Shown here: positions 1 to 8,743 of the stretch, one piece after another
How the letters are laid out: each line of letters starts with the position of its first letter
How positions within the stretch are numbered: the stretch's first letter is position 1
From: Yersinia entomophaga
Lineage (GTDB): Bacteria; Pseudomonadota; Gammaproteobacteria; Enterobacterales; Enterobacteriaceae
Assembly: GCF_001656035.1 (NCBI RefSeq)
Contig: NZ_CP010029.1
Span: forward strand, 958,885 to 1,022,884
Direction: 5' to 3'
Length of the DNA: 64,000 bases
Program-made: the position numbers and the translations under genes
The notes under the pieces: model-generated
The model's database searches: none
What the model was told of the DNA's origin: nothing
The model's input: the letters and a program-made list of their open reading frames with translations, nothing else

Positions 1-117
1 CATATTGCCGCCATTACTTTACCTGAAGTGGCGATGGATCAGGTGGCCGAGAATATCAAGCTGATTGAAGCGGGCAAGCAACCGCAGGGTCTGGTGGATG
101 TGGCGCGTGGTTACTGA
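1..117 (+). CDS. ghrA: Glyoxylate/hydroxypyruvate reductase A, C-terminal fragment (5' cut by window edge)
   Basis: The first 38 codons read in frame to TGA at 115-117 and end in LVDVARGY, closely resembling the end of E. coli GhrA (QVDRARGY). GhrA is a cytosolic NAD(P)H-dependent 2-hydroxyacid dehydrogenase reducing glyoxylate and hydroxypyruvate. Only the last helix is visible, so catalytic residues cannot be checked. The call is supported by the following genes, ycdX and ycdY, which follow ghrA in E. coli in the same order and orientation. Confidence 0.8.
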   Translation, partial: HIAAITLPEVAMDQVAENIKLIEAGKQPQGLVDVARGY

Positions 118-123
118 TTCCAG

Positions 124-195
124 CAGGCAAAACATGGGTTTCAGCTCGGCTGCGCGGGGGATTCCTGCTATGCTTAGCGGACTATGTTTTGCCTG
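124..195. repeat. 12-bp perfect inverted repeat between ghrA and ycdX
   Basis: CAGGCAAAACAT at 124-135 is the exact reverse complement of ATGTTTTGCCTG at 184-195, with 48 bases between the arms. It could form a large stem-loop in the ghrA-ycdX transcript or be a bipartite operator. There is no T-tract, so it is not a typical terminator. Confidence 0.5.
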
Positions 196-227
196 ACAAA
201 CTGAGAATAAGAACCCGCGGAGTAGTT

Positions 228-965
228 ATGTATCCAGTTGATTTGCATATGCACACAGTCGCCAGCACCCACGCTTACAGTACCCTGCATGATTACATCG
301 CCGAAGCGAAACAAAAGAATATTCAGCTGTTTGCGATTACCGATCACGGCCCAGATATGGCTGATGCTCCCCACTATTGGCACTTTATGAATATGAAAGT
401 GTGGCCACGCTTGGTTGATGGTGTGGGTATTCTACGCGGTATTGAAGCGAATATTAAAAATCTGGACGGGGATATTGATTGCACCGGCCCGATGCTGGAC
501 GCGGTGGATCTGGTGATCGCCGGTTTCCATGAACCGGTCTTTCCGCCGCAGGACAAAGCCGCTCATACCCAGGCAATGATTGCTGCGATGGCGCAGGGCG
601 ATGTGCACATTATCAGCCACCCGGGAAATCCGAAGTTTCCGGTCGATATTCCCGCCGTTGCGGCGGCGGCAGCAAAATATCAGGTGGCGCTGGAGTTGAA
701 CAATTCATCCTTTACTCATTCCCGTAAAGGCAGTGAAGCCAACTGCCGCGCTATTGCCGAAGCGGTGCGGAATGCGGGGGGCTGGCTGGCGCTGGGGTCT
801 GATTCTCACGTGGCATTTTCGCTGGGGATTTTTGATCACTGCGAACGCATAATTGCTGATGTGGGGTTCCCAGAAGATCGCATTTTGAACGTAAGCCCGC
901 GCCGTTTACTGAATTTCCTCGAACTGCGAGGCCGCCCGGCCATTGCGGAATTAGCCGATATGTGA
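228..965 (+). CDS. ycdX: YcdX, PHP-domain zinc phosphatase
   Basis: A 245-residue protein of the PHP (polymerase and histidinol phosphatase) family, cytosolic, with a trinuclear zinc site. The zinc ligands known for E. coli YcdX are all present: H7 and H9 in DLHMH, H15, H40 in ITDH, the E of GIEANI, H of AGFHEPV, H of IISHPGNP, and D and H of GSDSH. Length matches the E. coli protein. An in-frame ATG at 189 exists, but the start at 228 is chosen because the protein then begins MYPVDLHMH as in E. coli and a GGAG lies 5 bases upstream. It is followed by ycdY, whose product acts as a chaperone for YcdX in E. coli. The natural substrate is not settled; a role in swarming has been reported for E. 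coli. Confidence 0.93.
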   Translation: MYPVDLHMHTVASTHAYSTLHDYIAEAKQKNIQLFAITDHGPDMADAPHYWHFMNMKVWPRLVDGVGILRGIEANIKNLDGDIDCTGPMLDAVDLVIAGFHEPVFPPQDKAAHTQAMIAAMAQGDVHIISHPGNPKFPVDIPAVAAAAAKYQVALELNNSSFTHSRKGSEANCRAIAEAVRNAGGWLALGSDSHVAFSLGIFDHCERIIADVGFPEDRILNVSPRRLLNFLELRGRPAIAELADM

Positions 966-1091
966 CATCGTCACGCCCAATGTTAGCGCAGAAAAATAGT
1001 TACCGTAGTAAATGGTCAGCGTAGTAAAAGCGTTTGCTGCGAAAAACATTTACCGCCGTAGACCCATAGACAAATGGATTAGGACAGTTTT

Positions 1092-1658
1092 ATGAATGAT
1101 TTTTCGCTGGTTTGCCGGGTTTTGGGTTCGCTGTTTTATCGTCAACCACAAGATCCGCTGTTAGCGCCGCTGTTTACTCTGATTGAACAGGGGAAGCTGG
1201 AGCAACATTGGCCGCTGGAGCAAAGCGATCTGCTGGCGCGTTTGCAGCAGGAATATCAGCCGCAGGCGCTGGCCGATGATTATGCCGCGTTATTTACCGG
1301 CAGTGAATGCAGCGTTTCGCCTTTTGCTTCTCAATGGGAAGACGCGCGTCCGGAAGCAGAGTTACGCGCTTTCTTGCAACAACGCGGTATGCCGTTAAAC
1401 GACGGGCCGGTAGATCACTTTGGCTCTCTGCTACTGGCCGCCTCCTGGCTGGAAGATCAGGCGCAGGAAGACGAAGTTCAGGCGCAGATTGCTCTGTTTG
1501 ATGATTTCCTGTTCCCGTGGTGCGGGCGTTTCCTCGGTAAAGTGGAAGCCCATGCGGCGACCGGTTTTTACCGCACGCTAGCGCAGTTAACTCGCGAAGC
1601 GCTTCAGGCGATGCGCGATGAGCTGGCGGAAGAAGAAGACGAGCCCGAGGCAGAATAA
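1092..1658 (+). CDS. ycdY: YcdY, TorD-family redox-enzyme-type chaperone
   Basis: A 188-residue, all-helical acidic cytosolic protein of the TorD/DmsD/NarJ chaperone family, with a very acidic tail (EEEDEPEAE). E. coli YcdY binds YcdX and raises its activity, probably by helping zinc insertion, and the gene order ycdX-ycdY is kept here. The start is supported by AGGA ending about 8 bases before the ATG. The 126-base gap after ycdX contains short GTAGTAAA-like repeats but no convincing terminator, so co-transcription is plausible. A hairpin follows the gene at 1691-1710. Confidence 0.9.
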   Translation: MNDFSLVCRVLGSLFYRQPQDPLLAPLFTLIEQGKLEQHWPLEQSDLLARLQQEYQPQALADDYAALFTGSECSVSPFASQWEDARPEAELRAFLQQRGMPLNDGPVDHFGSLLLAASWLEDQAQEDEVQAQIALFDDFLFPWCGRFLGKVEAHAATGFYRTLAQLTREALQAMRDELAEEEDEPEAE

Positions 1659-1686
1659 ACCGTAGGTTTGCCTAGCCTGGACGATC

Positions 1687-1710
1687 AAAAAGCCCGCCGA
1701 TCGGCGGGCT
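1687..1710. terminator. Convergent terminator between ycdY and yceB
   Basis: AGCCCGCCGATCGGCGGGCT at 1691-1710 is a perfect 20-base palindrome with an A-run at 1687-1691 on its left. Read on the minus strand it is a hairpin followed by a T-run, so it should mainly end yceB; it may also stop ycdY reads. Confidence 0.75.
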
Positions 1711-1737
1711 GGTATGATTGTTCAGTAAACGCAGGTT

Positions 1738-2301
1738 TTAGTCAGTAAAGGGTACGATTAACATCCCCGGTTTAACTTCCAGTCCTTTAGCCAGTTTTTT
1801 CGCCATAGCTTCGGTTTTACTTTTGTCAGCATCTAATACATAGGCCGGTTGTTGGTCAAAATACGATTTTAGTGACTGATTCAAATAGGGTTTTAACATA
1901 CTCATCGCCGAATCCATTTTTTCTGGTTGGACTTTATAATCGGTCACTTCCATATCTTTCAGGAAAATAGCCCCTTTCTCGCGATCGAATACCGGCTGCG
2001 CTTTCAGCGTCAGCTGCATATCGGCGTTCTGCGGGCCGAGGATCGAACTGATTTTCACCTGCGCATTGCCGGTTAGCGTCACTTTACCCGGCTCGGCGCG
2101 CCCTATCTGGCTCTGTAATTGGCTCAGGGTAATATGGGCATCCACCAGCCCCGGCACGCCAATCTGTTTCTCGTAATGATTGTGTTTTTGCAGATACTCG
2201 TTAATTTCTTGCTCGGTTAGCGTGTACTGTGTCAGTGGGTTGCAGCCGGCAATGGCACCGACAAAAATCAGAGCGGCAGCGCCCCAAAGTAGCTTTCTCA
2301 T
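1738..2301 (-). CDS. yceB: YceB, DUF1439 lipoprotein
   Basis: A 187-residue outer-membrane-type lipoprotein. The signal peptide MRKLLWGAAALIFVGAIAGC ends in the lipobox IAGC with the lipidated cysteine at position 20, followed by N21 rather than D21, so Lol sorting to the outer membrane is expected. The remainder is a DUF1439 domain as in E. coli YceB. An upstream in-frame start at 2322 would bury the signal sequence, and GAGG lies just before the 2301 ATG, so 2301 is preferred. Its location next to mdtH agrees with the E. coli map (there grxB lies between them). Function is unknown; E. coli YceB is a putative tubular-fold lipid-binding protein. Confidence 0.88.
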   Translation of the reverse strand: MRKLLWGAAALIFVGAIAGCNPLTQYTLTEQEINEYLQKHNHYEKQIGVPGLVDAHITLSQLQSQIGRAEPGKVTLTGNAQVKISSILGPQNADMQLTLKAQPVFDREKGAIFLKDMEVTDYKVQPEKMDSAMSMLKPYLNQSLKSYFDQQPAYVLDADKSKTEAMAKKLAKGLEVKPGMLIVPFTD

Positions 2302-2500
2302 TATGACCTCGTTGAACCGCAAATTTGGCTAATAGTAACCGGTTAGACCTTGGGTTGGAATTTGTAACCGGTTTCTGCCGTTGCAACGCCATTGGTGGCG
2401 TTCAGAAATAAGGCTGGATAGTGCGGGAGCGGGGAGAAACTGCCAATCGGATAACTCTGTGTCCGATGATTTAATTAACCAGACCCGGTTTTAGGCGCGT

Positions 2501-2797
2501 TTATTCCTGATTCTCGAAAGTGTCCATCAGCAAAAAAGTGCCTGCCTGTCGTTGGTAACTGTCTATTTGCGGAACCAGACGCCTGAAATGCTCGGTTTTG
2601 CAGTGGGTATCCAGCGCGACGCGATCCGGCCATTGCTCGATAAAAATGAAATGGCCGGGATCTTTTTGGTTGATACACAACTCATAAGCGTGACAAAGCG
2701 GCTCCTGCAAGGTTTTTCCTACTCATTCCCGGTATAGCGGCATGACTTTATCGATATGTTCAGGATGAACAAAATCTTGCGCAATCACTTTCAACAT
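2501..2797 (-). pseudogene. Antibiotic biosynthesis monooxygenase (ABM/YgiN-like) gene broken by an in-frame TGA
   Basis: Starting at ATG 2797, which is preceded by GTTATTCCT rather than a clear ribosome binding site, the frame reads MLKVIAQDFVHPEHI and continues to a TGA at 2725-2723 (codon 25). It resumes in the same frame as VGKTLQEPLCHAYELCINQK and runs to a stop at 2501. Joined, the 98-residue product has the length and pattern of small ABM-fold quinol monooxygenases (HFIFIEQWPD, then the HFRRLVPQI helix and FLLMDTF strand). A single base change of a sense codon to TGA explains it. A shorter product from a TTG at 2710 is possible but would lack the first strand. Sequencing error cannot be excluded. 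Confidence 0.75.
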
Positions 2798-2855
2798 AGG
2801 AATAACTCACTGTTTAAGCCTGGCTATCCATTTGATTCGGTCACTTGTGGCAAGA

Positions 2856-4061
2856 TTAGCTGCCACTTAACATTGCCGGTTCGATACGCCGTTGATTAAA
2901 CTGCCAATATAATCCAGCCAGCGTAATCAGGCCGATGATTCCGAGTAGGAACCAAGGGAGCTGCGGCAAAGACAGGCTTTTGCCTGTGTCGTACATCCAG
3001 CCGCCACCGGTGTAGCCTAGTGCGCCACCCAATGCCAAACCTAAACGGCTAAAGCCCATATAGCTACCTCTGGCACGCGCATCTGCCAGCGAGGCGCTCA
3101 GGGTTTCCCGCGCTGGCTCGGCAATAATGGAACCCAAATAGAAGAAGCAGATCAGCATTAATAATGTTTGCAAACTGTCGGTTAACCCGATAGGGAACAT
3201 GCTGATGCTCATAATAAACAGGCCGGTCATCAGCCGTTGTTCCAGACGAAAATGCTTTTCGCTCCAGCGGGCGATCGGATACAGCAACGTCAATGACAGC
3301 GCGGCTTCAATGGCATACATCCATTTTACCGCCGCCGGAGAACCGGCCACTTCGTTTACAACGATAGGCAGCATCAACATCACCTGGACCGCCAGCATGT
3401 AATAACCGGTGAGCGTCAGGACATAGGTCAGGAAGCGTTTGTCGCGAATCACTCGCAGCATGCCTTCCCGCATTGGGGTGCGCACCGTTGAAATACGGTA
3501 GGCGGGGAGCAGCCAGGCGTTCCACAGCGCGGCCAGCACAAAAATAAATGCACCAACCCAACACACCAGATGAAAATCATACTGGAGCAGCCAACTGCCC
3601 AGCAGAGCGCCGATCACTGCACCGGCGCTATCTTGCATCATGAGAATAGAGTAAAAACGGCCACGTTCATGAGGGCGAACCAGTTTGATCACCAACGCGG
3701 TGCGCGGCGGATCGAACAATGTGCCGCCCAGCGCGGACAATGCGCAGGCGAGCCACAGAATCCACGGCTGATCCGCGATGGCCATCAGGGCAAAACCCGC
3801 CGCGCGCAGCAACATCCCAATCACGATCATTGGTTTTGCGCCAAAACGATCGGCAATGGCGCCGCCGAAAATGCCAAGGCCTTGTTGAATAAACTGTCTC
3901 AATCCCAGTGCGGCACCGACAACAACCGCCGCCCAGCCTAATTGATCGACAAATCGGATGGATATCAGGGGAAACACCACGAAAAACCCCAGCACGACTA
4001 ATAAGTTATCAAACAATAAGAAGTACTTACCCAAGCTGCGCGCTTGCGATACCAGAGACAT
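2856..4061 (-). CDS. mdtH: MdtH, major facilitator multidrug transporter
   Basis: A 401-residue inner-membrane protein with about 12 hydrophobic segments, against 402 in E. coli MdtH. The MFS signature between helices 2 and 3 is present ([12 protein letters not shown]), as is the family's FDPPRTALV motif. E. coli MdtH overexpression gives resistance to fluoroquinolones such as norfloxacin and enoxacin. The gene is divergent from rimJ across a 259-base AT-rich region holding the palindrome GGGTAATTATTACCC. Placement between yceB and rimJ is the conserved enteric arrangement. Confidence 0.93.
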   Translation of the reverse strand: MSLVSQARSLGKYFLLFDNLLVVLGFFVVFPLISIRFVDQLGWAAVVVGAALGLRQFIQQGLGIFGGAIADRFGAKPMIVIGMLLRAAGFALMAIADQPWILWLACALSALGGTLFDPPRTALVIKLVRPHERGRFYSILMMQDSAGAVIGALLGSWLLQYDFHLVCWVGAFIFVLAALWNAWLLPAYRISTVRTPMREGMLRVIRDKRFLTYVLTLTGYYMLAVQVMLMLPIVVNEVAGSPAAVKWMYAIEAALSLTLLYPIARWSEKHFRLEQRLMTGLFIMSISMFPIGLTDSLQTLLMLICFFYLGSIIAEPARETLSASLADARARGSYMGFSRLGLALGGALGYTGGGWMYDTGKSLSLPQLPWFLLGIIGLITLAGLYWQFNQRRIEPAMLSGS

Positions 4062-4092
4062 GTTTCACCGTCAGAAAATAGAAAGAGAGGAA

Positions 4093-4107
4093 GGGTAATT
4101 ATTACCC
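4093..4107. promoter_or_regulatory. 15-bp palindrome in the mdtH/rimJ divergent region
   Basis: GGGTAATTATTACCC is a perfect odd-length palindrome located 32-46 bases upstream of the mdtH start. Its position fits an operator for mdtH, but I recognise no specific regulator consensus. Confidence 0.35.
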
Positions 4108-4320
4108 TGATAGTTTGTACCCAAATTGATGGAAGCGATAGATGGTGAGTTGATAATATTTTTTTATCGTCAATATGTTAGCTAGCGGGCAAATTGGTAA
4201 AAAAAATCGTTTTTGCGAATTGATTGCGCAATAACTCGTCAATAGCGGTTTTACCCGCGACCATTGCAACGGTTATATTAATCGTCACTTTTAATGTTCC
4301 GCCTGAACTAAGGGGAGTCG

Positions 4321-4905
4321 ATGTTTGGCTATCATTCAGTATCACCAAAAGTACGCCTGACAACCGATCGTATGTCGCTGCGTTTGGTTCATGAGCGGGA
4401 TGCGTACCGGATGGCGGAGTACTACGCCGAGAATCAGGCATTCCTTAAACCTTGGGAGCCTGTGCGGGATCAAAGCCACTGCGTGCCTTCCGGTTGGCAA
4501 GCGCGGCTCAGCATGATTGCCGAGATGCATAAACAGGGCAGCGCCTATTATTTTATTCTGCTCGATCCGGAAGAGAATGAGGTGCGCGGCGTCGCCAATT
4601 TCAGCAATGTGATGCGCGGTTCATTCCACGCCTGTTTCCTCGGCTATTCTCTTGGCGAACGCTGGCAGGGACAGGGCTTAATGTTTGAAGCGCTGCAACC
4701 GCTGATTCGCTATATGCAGCGACAGGAAAAAATGCACCGAATCATGGCTAACTATATGCCGCATAATCGCCGCAGTGGCGATCTGTTGGCCAGATTGGGC
4801 TTTGAACGTGAAGGTTATGCGAAAGATTATTTGCTCATCGATGGTCAGTGGCGCGATCACGTGCTGACGGCATTGACCGATACTGAATGGAAAGCAACGC
4901 GCTGA
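4321..4905 (+). CDS. rimJ: RimJ, ribosomal protein uS5 alanine N-acetyltransferase
   Basis: A 194-residue GNAT-fold enzyme that acetylates the N-terminal alanine of ribosomal protein uS5, using acetyl-CoA. The sequence shows the substrate-side [16 protein letters not shown] start, the acetyl-CoA P-loop region [14 protein letters not shown] near residue 115, and the NHR-type [16 protein letters not shown] with [13 protein letters not shown] near the end, all typical of RimJ rather than RimI or RimL. Length equals the E. coli protein. It is followed after 7 bases by yceH, so the two are probably co-transcribed, as in E. coli. Confidence 0.93.
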   Translation: MFGYHSVSPKVRLTTDRMSLRLVHERDAYRMAEYYAENQAFLKPWEPVRDQSHCVPSGWQARLSMIAEMHKQGSAYYFILLDPEENEVRGVANFSNVMRGSFHACFLGYSLGERWQGQGLMFEALQPLIRYMQRQEKMHRIMANYMPHNRRSGDLLARLGFEREGYAKDYLLIDGQWRDHVLTALTDTEWKATR

Positions 4906-4912
4906 GGTTAGG

Positions 4913-5560
4913 ATGAAATACAGTTTAAGCCCGTTAGAAGCCCGTGTAGTGGGCTGTTTGCTGGAAAAACAGGTGACAACACCGGAGCAATATCCAATGT
5001 CTCTAAACGGTATCGCCACCGCCTGTAACCAGAAAACCAACCGTGAGCCGGTGATGGAACTGTCCGAGAGCGAAGTGCAGCAAACGCTCGATCTGCTAAC
5101 GAAAAAACACGTTATTCGTAGCCAAAGTCTGGTGAATAGCCGGGTAATGAAATATGAACACCGATTTTGCAACTCGGAGTTCGGTCATCTGAAGTTTTCT
5201 TCCGCGGAAGTCGCGATAGTCACCACATTATTGCTACGCGGCGCGCAAACGCCGGGAGAGTTGCGTACCCGCACCAATCGTATGCATGAATTCAGCGACG
5301 TGAGTGAGGTAGAGGCAACGCTGGAAAGTCTTGCTACACGTGAAGACGGGCCTTTTGTGGTGCGTTTGCCGCGCGAACCAGGCAAGCGAGAAAGCCGCTA
5401 TATGCATCTGTTTAGCGGTGAGGTTGCCGCCGCCTCTGCGGACGAGCTGGCAAGCGAGCCGGTCAACGGCGTGCTGGAAACCCGAATTGCTCAACTTGAA
5501 TATCAGGTAGCTGAATTGACTCGCCGTTTGGATGAAGTCATGACCCAGTTGGATGACTAA
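4913..5560 (+). CDS. yceH: YceH, DUF480 winged-helix protein
   Basis: A 215-residue protein of the UPF0502/DUF480 family, two winged-helix domains followed by a C-terminal coiled coil (about residues 185-213, [19 protein letters not shown]). Family hallmarks [20 protein letters not shown] and [18 protein letters not shown] are clear. It probably binds nucleic acid, but no function is established. It lies 7 bases after rimJ and 10 bases before the chosen mviM start, in an apparent rimJ-yceH-mviM operon. Confidence 0.9.
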   Translation: MKYSLSPLEARVVGCLLEKQVTTPEQYPMSLNGIATACNQKTNREPVMELSESEVQQTLDLLTKKHVIRSQSLVNSRVMKYEHRFCNSEFGHLKFSSAEVAIVTTLLLRGAQTPGELRTRTNRMHEFSDVSEVEATLESLATREDGPFVVRLPREPGKRESRYMHLFSGEVAAASADELASEPVNGVLETRIAQLEYQVAELTRRLDEVMTQLDD

Positions 5561-5570
5561 TAAGGTCACT

Positions 5571-6485
5571 ATGAAAAAACTTCGCGTGGGTATGGTGGGG
5601 CTTGGCGGTATTGCGCAAAAAGCCTATTTACCGATTTTAAGCCGTGCCGACGACTGGACGCTGGCAGGCGCTTTTTCGCCCAGTCAGGCCAAGGCTCAGC
5701 CGCTGTGTGACCGCTACAGAATACCGTATTTTCCCCGGTTGAATGAGCTCGCGACGGCCTGCGACGCGATTTTTGTTCACAGCAGCACCGCCAGCCATTT
5801 TCAGGTGATCGGCGAACTGCTGCGCGCTGGCGTTCACGTCTACGTGGATAAACCACTCGCTGAAACCGTGGAACAATCGGAACAGTTAATTGAACTAGCG
5901 GAAAAACAGGGCAAGGCGCTGATGGTTGGCTTCAATCGCCGTTTTGCGCCGCTGTATCAGCAACTTAAGCTGGAAATGAATCAGCCGGCTTCCCTGCGCA
6001 TGGAAAAACACCGACAGGATAGCGTTGGCCCAAACGGGCTAGGGTTTACCCTGCTGGATGATTATCTGCACGTGCTGGATACCGTCCTGTGGCTGGGAGG
6101 CGAAAACGCCAGCCTATTGGGAGGGCATATCGCCACTAATGACGCGGGTCAGATGCTGTATGCCGAACATCATTTTCAGGCTGGAAACTGCCTGATTACC
6201 AGCAGTATGCATCGTCGGGCGGGAACCCAGCGGGAAAGTGTTCAGGCATTGACGGAAGGGCATTGCTACCAGATCACCGATATGCGGCGCTGGCAGCAGG
6301 AGTCTGCCGGACAGATGATTGAAACTCCGGCACCGGGCTGGCAAACAACGTTAGAACAGCGCGGCTTCGTCGGCGCGGTACGTCATTTTATCGATTCCGT
6401 CAGCCATCAAACCCCGCCGTTGATTTCCGGTGAACAGGCTATTAGCGCTCAGCGAAGGGTGGAAAAAATGCTGGAAAAGCGTTGA
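5571..6485 (+). CDS. mviM: MviM (YceM), Gfo/Idh/MocA-family oxidoreductase
   Basis: A 304-residue NAD(P)-dependent oxidoreductase with an N-terminal Rossmann fold (GLGGIAQKAYLP from residue 10) and the family lysine motif VYVDKPLAE near residue 90. The substrate is unknown; the gene sits upstream of murJ in enterics and was named with it as a mouse virulence locus in Salmonella. The frame is also open from an ATG at 5553 that overlaps the yceH stop; 5571 is preferred because MKKLRVGMVGLGG matches the E. coli start and AAGG precedes it. The gap to murJ is 160 bases, so murJ may have its own promoter. Confidence 0.9.
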   Translation: MKKLRVGMVGLGGIAQKAYLPILSRADDWTLAGAFSPSQAKAQPLCDRYRIPYFPRLNELATACDAIFVHSSTASHFQVIGELLRAGVHVYVDKPLAETVEQSEQLIELAEKQGKALMVGFNRRFAPLYQQLKLEMNQPASLRMEKHRQDSVGPNGLGFTLLDDYLHVLDTVLWLGGENASLLGGHIATNDAGQMLYAEHHFQAGNCLITSSMHRRAGTQRESVQALTEGHCYQITDMRRWQQESAGQMIETPAPGWQTTLEQRGFVGAVRHFIDSVSHQTPPLISGEQAISAQRRVEKMLEKR

Positions 6486-6645
6486 GAAGCCCGCAAGGTG
6501 GCGAGATGCAGATTGTTACAACAAGAAGTGGCTATTAGTCGGCGGATACGTAGACTATTGTCATACTAAAAACCCGTCATCGGGTTGAGCTGACGCCTGC
6601 TAATTGCAGGCGTTGATATTTCCAGCGTAACGAATCAGAAAATAT

Positions 6646-8181
6646 ATGAATTTACTTAAATCACTGGCTGCGGTCAGTTCGATGACCATGTTCTCGCGCG
6701 TGTTGGGCTTTGCCCGGGATGCCATTGTCGCGCGAATTTTTGGTGCCGGTATGGCTACCGATGCATTTTTTGTCGCATTCAAATTACCTAATCTGTTGCG
6801 ACGCATTTTTGCTGAAGGGGCGTTCTCGCAGGCTTTCGTGCCGATTCTGGCAGAATACAAAAGTCAGCAGGGGGAAGAGGCGACCCGCACCTTTGTGGCT
6901 TATGTTTCCGGCCTGTTAACGCTGGTATTGGCAGTGGTCACGGTATTGGGGATGCTGGCAGCGCCTTGGGTGATTTACATTACTGCCCCTGGTTTTACCG
7001 ATACGCCGGATAAATTTGCTCTGACTTCTGCACTGTTGCGCATTACTTTCCCGTATATCCTATTGATCTCACTGGCCTCGCTGGTGGGGGCGATACTGAA
7101 TACCTGGAACCGTTTCTCCATTCCGGCCTTTGCACCGACGTTATTGAACGTCAGCATGATCGGTTTCGCTTTATTTGCCGCACCGTATTTCCATCCGCCG
7201 ATTTTAGCTTTGGCCTGGGCTGTCGTTTTGGGTGGCGTACTCCAATTGGGCTATCAGCTGCCGCATTTGAAGAAAATCGGTATGCTGGTGTTGCCTCGTC
7301 TGGCGCTGCGCGACGCTGGCGTGTGGCGGGTGATGCGCCAGATGGGACCTGCAATTTTAGGGGTTTCCGTTAGCCAGATATCCCTGATCATCAATACCAT
7401 TTTTGCTTCTTTTCTGGTGTCTGGTTCGGTTTCATGGATGTATTACGCCGATCGCCTGATGGAGTTTCCTTCCGGCGTGTTGGGTGTGGCGTTAGGCACT
7501 ATTTTGTTGCCATCGCTGGCGAAAAGTTTCTCCAGCGGCAACCACGATGAGTATTCTCGCCTGATGGATTGGGGGCTGCGCCTGTGCTTCCTGCTGGCTA
7601 TTCCCAGCGCGGTCGCCTTGGGTATTTTGGCCAAGCCGCTGGTGGTTTCCCTGTTCCAGTACGGTAAATTCAACGCTTTTGATGCGGTAATGACCCAACG
7701 TGCGCTGGTGGCCTATTCGGTTGGTTTAATTGGGCTAATTGTGGTGAAGGTATTGGCGCCCGGCTTTTATTCTCGTCAAAACATTAAAACGCCGGTGAAA
7801 ATTGCCATCGCCACGTTGATCATGACTCAGGTGATGAACCTGATGTTTATCGGGCCGCTGAAGCACGCTGGTTTGTCTCTGTCTATTGGTTTGGGCGCCT
7901 GTCTGAACGCCAGCCTGCTGTACTGGCAGTTGCGTAAACAGAAAATCTTCCAGCCTCAGCCGGGTTGGGGGATATTTATGACCAAACTGATTGTAGGCGT
8001 GGTTGCAATGTCCGCCGTACTGATTGGTATGCTGTGGTTAATGCCAGCCTGGGACGTCGGCGGAATGGCCTACCGTCTGTTACGTCTGTTTGCGGTCGTG
8101 GTGGCTGGCGTGGTGGCCTACTTTGGCGTTCTGGCGCTACTCGGTTTCAAACTGCGCGACTTTGCCCGCCGGGTTGCCTGA
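6646..8181 (+). CDS. murJ: MurJ (MviN), lipid II flippase
   Basis: A 511-residue polytopic inner-membrane protein of the MOP superfamily that moves lipid II across the membrane for peptidoglycan synthesis. Residues shown to be essential in E. coli MurJ are in place: R18 (MFSRVLG), R24 and D25 (GFARDA), D39, and R52 and R53 ([16 protein letters not shown]). Length matches the family (E. coli 511), with about 14 membrane helices. It is expected to be essential. A strong terminator follows at 8261-8296. Confidence 0.96.
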   Translation: MNLLKSLAAVSSMTMFSRVLGFARDAIVARIFGAGMATDAFFVAFKLPNLLRRIFAEGAFSQAFVPILAEYKSQQGEEATRTFVAYVSGLLTLVLAVVTVLGMLAAPWVIYITAPGFTDTPDKFALTSALLRITFPYILLISLASLVGAILNTWNRFSIPAFAPTLLNVSMIGFALFAAPYFHPPILALAWAVVLGGVLQLGYQLPHLKKIGMLVLPRLALRDAGVWRVMRQMGPAILGVSVSQISLIINTIFASFLVSGSVSWMYYADRLMEFPSGVLGVALGTILLPSLAKSFSSGNHDEYSRLMDWGLRLCFLLAIPSAVALGILAKPLVVSLFQYGKFNAFDAVMTQRALVAYSVGLIGLIVVKVLAPGFYSRQNIKTPVKIAIATLIMTQVMNLMFIGPLKHAGLSLSIGLGACLNASLLYWQLRKQKIFQPQPGWGIFMTKLIVGVVAMSAVLIGMLWLMPAWDVGGMAYRLLRLFAVVVAGVVAYFGVLALLGFKLRDFARRVA

Positions 8182-8260
8182 TAACTAAATGGGCAAAAAT
8201 GCTCATATCATCTCTATGTAAAGCCCGATTCTTCTCGGGGTTACGTGAAATAGTCACCTC

Positions 8261-8296
8261 CACCCTGTTAGCGGTACGCTGACAGGGTGTTTTTTT
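8261..8296 (+). terminator. Rho-independent terminator of murJ
   Basis: CACCCTGTTAGCG at 8261-8273 pairs with CGCTGACAGGGTG at 8277-8289 (13 bp with one G-T pair, 3-base loop), followed by seven T. This is a textbook terminator and separates the core block from the hemolysin locus. Confidence 0.92.
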
Positions 8297-8743
8297 ATAT
8301 CAAATGAGATCAATATCTCAGTTTTATTTCCTGCACTACAAGTTCCCGCCAAAATTCTTTTATATTAATTATCCCCATTATTTCTTAGAACTATGCTAGC
8401 GAGGTTGGTAATTAAAGCTAATATTTTTCTTATTCATGCCGATAAGTGTATTAAGTCGGGGTTTTTGAAAGATTTGATATTTTATAAGAATCTTCTAAAT
8501 GATGATTTTCATTAGGAATGCTGTACACATTAATTTGACTTAGTGTTGAAGGATAATTGATTTATTTACTGGTTTAATAACATTCTGATTGCGTTTAAGT
8601 CTGACTAGACAACAGCGATATAACCGTTTGCGCCCTGCTGAATTCAGGGTTCAGTCAATTTAGAATGAAATATATTTACATATATTTAACTCAAGGATGA
8701 GTAGGGCAGGTTATTTACTAAATAGCTTGGGCTATTTCTCATA
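8297..8743. other. AT-rich leader region of the hemolysin operon
   Basis: No ORF of note. The stretch is clearly more AT-rich than its flanks. It must contain the promoter of the shlB-like gene. A possible Fur-like palindrome lies at 8497-8514. Several TATAAT-like hexamers exist, none clearly better than the rest. Confidence 0.5.
8497..8514. promoter_or_regulatory. Possible Fur box upstream of the hemolysin genes
   Basis: AAATGATGATTTTCATTA contains the inverted pair AATGA/TCATT and matches the Fur consensus at roughly 11 of 19 positions by eye. The related Serratia shlBA operon is induced by iron limitation, which makes a Fur site plausible here, but the match is modest. Confidence 0.3.

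Noticed and set aside
2475..2678. Second minus-strand frame (2475-2678) overlapping the monooxygenase gene
   Set aside because: The ABM-fold signature is in the 2501-2797 frame; the other frame reads Arg/Gly-rich nonsense.
2723..2725. Selenocysteine reading of the in-frame TGA in the monooxygenase gene
   Set aside because: No SECIS-like hairpin is evident directly after the codon and the family has no selenoprotein members known to me; a nonsense mutation is simpler.
3570..3941. 123-codon ORF antisense to mdtH
   Set aside because: Shadow of mdtH; low-complexity Gln/Ala/His composition and no start signal.
4678..5172. 164-codon ORF antisense to rimJ and yceH
   Set aside because: Overlaps two clear genes on the other strand and has no recognisable protein features.
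7965..8282. 105-codon ORF in a second frame at the end of murJ
   Set aside because: Overlaps the murJ C-terminus and runs into its terminator hairpin; composition is not protein-like.
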